Positions 58,690 to 64,000 of a stretch of 64,000 nucleotides of DNA are shown here, piece by piece. The position numbers were made by a program, and so were the translations under genes. The stretch is from contig NC_079147.1 in the NCBI RefSeq assembly GCF_945859685.1, positions 265,102,572 to 265,166,571 of the forward strand. The letters are read 5' to 3'. Below the pieces are notes generated by a model that saw only the letters and a program-made list of their open reading frames with translations, made no database searches and was not told where the DNA came from. The number at the start of each line of letters is the position of its first letter. Position 1 is the first letter of the stretch. Origin of the DNA: Eupeodes corollae (taxonomy: Eukaryota; Arthropoda; Insecta; Diptera; Syrphidae).

Positions 58690-59890
58690 TTAAAGACAGA
58701 GTGTGGAAAGGCATTCTACATTCGCTAATACGTCTAAAAAAGGAATCTCTGTGACACTACAACCGAAGTTGGGCTCGAGAGTATATTGATGAGCAATCCT
58801 AGAAGCGCGAGTACAACGGTTGAACGGTTTAAGGGTAATGCAACTGGCTATTTTTCTAGAGCATAAACCATTAAAATAATAGTAAAAGAGGATGACACAA
58901 GAAACATTTCGACGATGTCCAAGCAACGTAAATGATCTTATGATGGTAATATTACCAATCAATTTAAATGCCCTTCGTTCAATACTGTCAAAGAGGCTTA
59001 AATTAGTTGCAGGAGCACCTGCCCAGATATGGGAGTTATACTCAAGCTTTGGACGTATAAGTCTTGCAGATAACAGCCAGATCAGAGGGGGAGAAAAACT
59101 TCTTGCACCGCCTTAGAAAACCCAAAATATCTTGCGGCATTTTTGGCGACATCGCGTATGTGATCGTTCCAAAAAATGTGGTTGATGATACACATACCAA
59201 GAATATCAAGATGTACAGTCTCTTCGATGCAAATGAAAAGCTAAGAGTATTATCTTCAGCGAATCAATGTATTGCACTTGAAGTTGCAGACAGGTGATCA
59301 TCAATACAAATGAGAAAGAGTGTTGGATATAGAACAGAGCCCTGTGGCAAACCAGCATTTATTTTGTGGTTTTCAGAATAGAATCCATCCAATACAACTT
59401 GTATTGAACAATTCGAAAGGTAATTACTAATCCAATGAAGGAGTTAATTATGAAAACCGAAAGCACGCATTTTGGATAAGATAGCCTGATGCCAAACCCT
59501 ATCAAATGCTTTCGAAATATCAAGTGCAATAATGTTACTTTCTCCAAATCGATGTAAAGATTTGCTCCACTGTTCGGTGTGATGAACCATGAGATCACCA
59601 GTCTACCTAAGAAGCTTTCGATCTTCAAGATATTTCTTGAGCTAATAATAAATCAGCGTTTCCATGACCTTGGAAATAAGGGACGTAAGTACAATCGGTA
59701 GATACTTAAAGGGTGAGCAAGATTCGAATTTTTTGGGAATAGGCTGTTTTCCATTCTTTCGAAACGAGACCTGAGGTTTTGATAGCGTTGAAAAACACAT
59801 CTTCTGAAATTTAAATTCAAAGGAATTCCTACAAAAATTTAACAAAATTTTTTCGCAAGGGTTGGGTCGAATAGTTATGGCCATGGATAT
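58690..59890 (-). mobile_element. Non-LTR retrotransposon ORF2 fragment
   Basis: Minus-strand order: KYLPIVLTSLISKVMETLIY (about 59645-59705, RT domain 1), then GDLMVHHTEQWSK-like, IIALDISKAFDRVWHQ-like (about 59480-59530, first catalytic Asp), and GLPQGSVLYPTLFLICIDD (about 59295-59350). The expected FADD is degraded to FAED after a stop. The C-terminal tail is HRRNVSCVILFYYYFNGLCS with RASRIAHQYTLEPNFGCSV (58760-58920). It is a CR1/jockey-type LINE, dead by multiple frame breaks. Confidence 0.8.
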
Positions 59891-59894
59891 ATAG

Positions 59895-60660
59895 GAGGAC
59901 AGTTATTATTTAAATCATATATTCAATTCAATAAATTACTATATTCTACGTCTTCAGATAGAAGCATTAAGCTATAAGTTAAATTTAAGTTCAAATAACA
60001 TTTTAATGATCTTATTTCAAATGTATGGTAATTCTGTAAACATTATTCAAGAAACTATTATGATATTTTGACTGTTGCATAAATGTAGTTTAATTTAAAC
60101 TAGTTGCCCATTTTGGCATAATTGGAATTAAGGTTAAGAGAAATACATTTTTACTTGCTCCTACTTCTAAATTTTACTCTTATGACTTACATTTGGGGCT
60201 ATTATAATGCGTATAAAATTATCAAGATTTAATTAAATGTGAAAGCAATTCATAATTGACCGGTTTAATTTATAAAAAATGTTATTGATCTGTACTTTGA
60301 TGGTAAATTTATTTTATTTTACTATTTTACTTTTTTCGCAAGAGATATGTTCTCATAGTAAAAGATAAAAAAGGACTTTTTATGCTGAAATCTCACAAGT
60401 TAATTTTTTTTTCTAGTCTGTCGCCATATTTTTTTATTTGAAATAAATAGAATTCCTGAAATGTTAAGTTTTGTTAAAATTAATTTAAAATCTAATACAA
60501 AAGATTGAATCATTTCTAAAGTAAAATAGGGACTAAAATCTCTCTAAACATAATTTGCTTACAAAACTTTTATTATCGAAACTCTGTAAATGTCACATTT
60601 AAGAACCCCAACACGATTATTTAAGTTGATACAAAGTATATTAAAGGTTCATTCACTCTT
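59895..60660. other. AT-rich intergenic sequence
   Basis: No features recognised. Confidence 0.45.
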
Positions 60661-60665
60661 TTCCC

Positions 60666-60917
60666 CTAGATACACATATATTTTTTTAATCCCTCAAAAG
60701 TCCCCCTCGTACAATTACATACACAAGTACTTTGTGAAAATAATAAATCTCTAACTAGTTCTTTTCCAAAAACGAGTTCTTCCACTTCAACTATATCATC
60801 CCAATCATCAATTTTCTGATGCTTCTTTTTCTGTATTCTTTTGAAAAGAAAAACAAAATTCAAAATAATAAATGCAACAAGTGTTTGAACAACTCGTAAG
60901 AGCAATCTTCTCTCCAA
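60666..60917 (-). CDS. Putative 83-aa single-pass membrane protein, unrecognised
   Basis: The minus-strand ORF begins MERRLLLRVVQTLVAFIILN, with one hydrophobic segment at residues 10-25, then a basic stop-transfer-like RIQKKKHQK, an acidic segment DDWDDIVEVEE, and a C-terminal part with four cysteines. TTTATATAAGG on the minus strand at about 60950 could be a TATA box, but it is only about 35 bp before the ATG, leaving almost no 5' UTR. No homologue recognised; codon use is AT-rich as in the surroundings. Could be chance. Confidence 0.25.
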   Translation of the reverse strand: MERRLLLRVVQTLVAFIILNFVFLFKRIQKKKHQKIDDWDDIVEVEELVFGKELVRDLLFSQSTCVCNCTRGTFEGLKKYMCI

Positions 60918-60954
60918 AAGGGGACATCCAGAAACTTGAAATTGAAAGCCTTAT

Positions 60955-62255
60955 ATAAAAACCATAAACAACCTCTAAAAAAAACTCACTAAACCTGAAT
61001 AAATTCCCTTTTCATATGGACCCTTTTATTTTTGAATTTATTCACGTCATCTCGTATCGTCATGGACGCGGTGTGCTCCCCTCTTCTTAAAGATTCTCTT
61101 TTTAATTATATTTTACATACTACACGAATCTCTCGATAGGATAATGAAAACAAGTGATGATGATAAAAAAAAAAAACAAAAATAATAATAATAAAAATAA
61201 TTCCGTAATCTCGCGAGGACCCCTAACATCACACATAATATACGATCACATAGGTACAAGACTGAAGCCCCCGCTTCTCTGAATCACGTTTGTTTTTGTT
61301 TTTCTTCTTTTTATTCTTGAAAAATACCCCCGCGATGGTCTTATGTAGTCGTGTCATCATCATCTTCTATAGATACCTCCTGGAAATAACTGAAAATAAC
61401 AACCAGGACGAACTCTATATCTACCAAATAGGATCAAATTACTGCTTAACCGGTCCCGACACGTCAACTTGCTTTGCATGCATGAATTAAAAATTTCCTT
61501 CTTCCTTATCCCTGGATGCCCTCTTTTGCTGAATGATGTTGATGATGAAGATGATGATGACGATGACTCAAAGATCAGATTTGGTAAACAAACCCCAAAA
61601 CACAGCCCTGTGCTTAAGACATAATGCGATGCTGAAAGTGACCAGGGAAGAAACTGGTATAGATTGGAAATGAAAGGCGAAGTAAGTGCAGTTCTGTAAT
61701 AAATTTGACTGTTTTTACTTATGTATTATATATTTTGAAGACACTAAAATTTCCACTCGGTAAACCTTTTTCTAAATGCAAGATGCGGTCAAGGAAGAAG
61801 AAAAGATCAAAAAGACTTCAATTGGAGGGCAACTTATTACGATTGAGTGGAGAGTTAAAATTAATTTTATTATATTTGCTTTTATTTTATTTCATTTAAA
61901 TTTATGTTTTATTTTATTTTATTGTCATTTATTTATTTTAATTGTATTTTATTGCACTTAAATAATATTTAACAAATAAATAACCTCAAGAACTGTGTCA
62001 AATTCTGAACGGGTATGAGCCCTGCACCCTTAATACTACAAATTCCGTCCCCTGAATATCTTCAATCTCTTATAAGACAACACATACAGAAATTTCTTTA
62101 CGGGGGATCACGTTTTTAAAAACACAAAACTATCCTTGTACCACCACCAACACCATATGGTGCATCAACCACCAAAAATCACTTGTGTGTGTCATTAAAG
62201 ATTTTTGGGAAACAAAACAGAAATAGAAAAAAAATCTCAAAAACGTTTTTCGGCC
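60955..62255. other. Upstream region of the Brd-family gene, no gene seen
   Basis: A comparatively GC-rich tract with no recognisable protein. It contains a GATGATGATGACGATGAC-type simple repeat at about 61545 and scattered conserved-looking blocks such as CTTGCTTTGCATGCATGAAT at about 61470. Probably regulatory DNA of the gene at 62765. Confidence 0.4.
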
Positions 62256-62261
62256 CAGAGT

Positions 62262-62559
62262 TTCCCACGGTTTTCAAGGAGAGAAGATCCTTTTTATGTC
62301 CAAAGATTTTTTCTGTTGTTTTTGTTTTGTTTATTATGGGGTATGCTTGTGCATACTGATTGCTGCTGATGACGGGCTCCGAAAGGGTCTTCTTCCAATA
62401 GCACAGAAGAACAAAAATAAGACGGAGAAGATTAAGGGAAGAAAAAACACTTTACAGCTCAGAGATTGGGATATATTTTTCTTGTGGGAACCTGATTCCC
62501 ATCACAGCAGAGAGAGCGCTGTACTTTCTTGTAGGAGAGATGAAATATGAAACACCTGC
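62262..62559 (+). promoter_or_regulatory. Proximal Notch/proneural enhancer of the Brd-family gene
   Basis: TTCCCACG (CGTGGGAA on minus) at 62262-62269, TGTGGGAA at 62483-62490, and CACCTGC (GCAGGTG on minus) at 62553-62559. These are two Su(H) matches and one proneural E-box within 300 bp, ending about 110 bp upstream of the transcription start. This is the arrangement established for E(spl)-complex and Brd-family promoters in Drosophila: direct activation by Notch-Su(H) together with proneural bHLH proteins. Confidence 0.65.
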
Positions 62560-62640
62560 ACGACGCAGCGATCCCATTGGCTAAGACGATCGTAAAATAC
62601 TCTTCAGGGAGTTCGTTTTACCTTCATCGGTTCGAAAAAG

Positions 62641-62647
62641 TATAAAT
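62641..62647 (+). promoter_or_regulatory. TATA box of the Brd-family gene
   Basis: TATAAAT in AAAAAGTATAAATACCAGTT, 124 bp before the start codon. Transcription would start near 62672 (ACTGATACTCGATAC), giving a 5' UTR of about 90 nt. Confidence 0.7.
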
Positions 62648-62764
62648 ACCAGTTGCGCAAACTGATACTCGATACAACATATTGGACTTTTATCCAAGCA
62701 AGACATCGTCAGTGTGTTCTTTGAGTTCCTCTAAAAAATAAAAATTCTACAATCTACTATCATC

Positions 62765-63238
62765 ATGACTGCGTGCTTGAATCAATCATACAATATTTAC
62801 GCACAACCATCAGCGTTAGTTGCGAGCAAAAGTCAAAAATCAAAAATATCAACATCGCGAAAAATCAAAAACATTCTCAAGCCCGTTTTGGGAAGGATCT
62901 TCAAGACAAAAAAGGCGCCAAAACGTAGTTCCTACATTGCCTCTGCCGAAAAGGATTACGATTTCGAGTGGATCAATGAAATTGAGAACCTTGCAAATGA
63001 AGAACTTGAGAATCGCATCATCGATGAGATCCATAACTGCTCTGAGGATGCAGCTATCTATGTTTACAATGAGGATGGCAGCAGACAATTGGAATCCGTT
63101 GATAAGGAGAACTTCTATGTTCCTGTTCACTTTGCCCGCACCCATGCTGGAACCTTCTTCTGGACATCAATTCAACGTGAGACTATCGAACCTTATCAGA
63201 TCGAATGGAATTTCCTAGATCGTTGGGGACAAGCTTGA
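62765..63238 (+). CDS. Bearded-family protein (m4/m-alpha/Tom/Ocho type)
   Basis: 157 residues, intronless, starting MTACLNQSYN. Basic residues 25-54 (KSKISTSRKIKNILKPVLGR and on) form the predicted amphipathic, lysine-rich helix of this family. N75-L-A-N78 fits the NxxN motif by which Brd proteins bind the E3 ligase Neuralized, followed by acidic helix EELENRIIDEIH (79-90). PVHFARTHAGTFFWT (120-134) is the family signature, and DRWGQA (152-157) is the typical C-terminus. Brd proteins inhibit Neuralized-dependent Delta endocytosis and so modulate Notch signalling in proneural clusters. The start is the first ATG after the TATA box. I cannot decide between the E(spl)-complex (m4, m-alpha) and Brd-complex (Tom, Ocho) paralogue without comparison. 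Confidence 0.93.
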   Translation: MTACLNQSYNIYAQPSALVASKSQKSKISTSRKIKNILKPVLGRIFKTKKAPKRSSYIASAEKDYDFEWINEIENLANEELENRIIDEIHNCSEDAAIYVYNEDGSRQLESVDKENFYVPVHFARTHAGTFFWTSIQRETIEPYQIEWNFLDRWGQA

Positions 63239-63865
63239 AGGAATTCAAATCAAATCATCAGACTGAAACACCTGAAACACACATTTTGAGGCTTTAAAAA
63301 TAGTGATGCTGTGATGATCTTGATGCGATCTAGCGCGTGACTTTCAAGTTTTTTGTGATAATGGCTGTGAGTAGGACAGGAAAATTTCTGCATTTTGGAC
63401 TTTTTTACTGCGACAAGGGAAGGAGGACAACGACATTTCAACCGGTGACATTTGTACCAGGATGACAAATCATTTGTGTTGAATACGACAGAATCCTAGA
63501 TGGGGATAAATGGGCGGGAGTAGGTAGAATATACTTGATCATCAAAATTGTTTTATTTCACTTGACATAATTATTTCATTTTGGTAATTATTTGTTTTAA
63601 GAGAAAGAAAACAATGATTTTTTGAATAAAAAAGTAAATGGTTTTAGCTTTATCAAAATTTTATATTCACATTATATATAATTTTAGAGACACAGTCTTC
63701 CAGTTAACATTTTGTAATAATTTTAATGATAAAGAAATATGTAAACAATTTCAAAATCAGGGATATTATACTTTAATTTTACAAGCACATTAATGTATTA
63801 TTAGATGTAAGAACAATTTCATGTAACAAAAGGAAATTTAATAAAAACAATTTATTTTGAAAAAA
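63239..63865 (+). promoter_or_regulatory. 3' UTR of the Brd-family gene with K, Brd and GY boxes
   Basis: K boxes TGTGAT at 63310 and 63354, a Brd box AGCTTTA at 63646-63652, and a GY box GTCTTCC at 63695-63701. The GY box sits inside AGTCTTCCA, complementary to the first nine bases of fly miR-7. AATAAA at 63625 is early; AATAAA at 63840 comes after all motifs and is the likely main poly(A) signal, so poly(A) choice would decide whether the Brd and GY boxes are retained. Confidence 0.8.
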
Positions 63866-64000
63866 AAAATCAAAAATTCTTCTTTCTGAAAATAACACTT
63901 TACAGGTTTCACTTTATCTTTTGCTTTTGGAGTTAAATTTGGTGATGGAAATATGATTCTTTTGTTTTCAGCAGGTTTTTACCTTTAAGGTGCCTGAAAT

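Noticed and set aside
62820..63218. 132-codon frame (and a 98-codon minus frame) overlapping the Brd-family gene
   Set aside because: Out-of-frame shadows of the 157-residue protein, which has family motifs and the correct promoter.
1..64000. CRISPR arrays, rRNA genes, operons, riboswitches
   Set aside because: None seen, and the sequence is eukaryotic nuclear DNA; the only short tandem arrays are simple repeats, the 51-bp duplication and repeat Z units.

Overview
This is nuclear DNA of an insect, almost certainly a dipteran fly. It is very AT-rich, intergenic space is long, transposon remnants are abundant, tRNA genes carry internal Pol III boxes, promoters are TATA plus TCAGT initiator, and the one clear protein gene belongs to the Bearded (Brd) family known from the E(spl) and Brd complexes of flies. 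The species cannot be named from sequence alone.

The only solid protein gene is at the right end (62765..63238, +). It encodes a 157-residue m4/m-alpha/Tom/Ocho-type Brd-family protein. Upstream lie a TATA box, two Su(H) sites and a proneural E-box. Its 3' UTR carries K boxes, a Brd box and a GY box, the seed matches for the miR-2/6/11/13, miR-4/79 and miR-7 families. The same vocabulary recurs inside the window. Units A (34.4-35.1 kb, +), B (37.9-38.7 kb, +), C (40.8-41.85 kb, +) and D (48.3-48.85 kb, -) each have a correctly spaced TATA/initiator promoter and a 3' region with Brd, K and GY boxes, but their ORFs are tiny and show little or no conservation. Unit E (19.75-20.25 kb, +) looks like a short spliced transcript with a 16-codon ORF and a 3' region holding four K boxes and two Brd boxes. 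I read the window as part of a Bearded-type gene complex in a fly with an expanded, repeat-filled genome. The recurrent conserved part is the post-transcriptional control sequence rather than the peptide.

Candidate Notch-responsive enhancers (Su(H) consensus YGTGRGAA, several near a proneural RCAGSTG E-box) sit at 0.75-2.4 kb, 11.64 kb, 29.9-30.2 kb, 49.1 kb and 62.26-62.56 kb.

Two tRNA genes are present: Glu-CTC (7164..7235, -) and Asp-GTC (57427..57498, +).

Most of the rest is mobile DNA: four relics of one Tc1/mariner-type family (4.3, 26.9, 31.5 and 35.4 kb), a Tc1-like fragment (46.5 kb), a piggyBac-like remnant (5.4-5.9 kb), a Helitron with recognisable ends (50356..51769, -), a hAT relic (54.6-55.9 kb), four non-LTR retrotransposon fragments (9.7, 32.5-33.6, 56.1 and 58.7-59.9 kb, all -), five copies of a tRNA-derived SINE (two with clear target-site duplications), two non-autonomous inverted-repeat elements (12271..13243 and 23474..24408), and an abundant non-coding dispersed repeat, here called Z, with internal tandem units. 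No CRISPR, rRNA or bacterial features are present.
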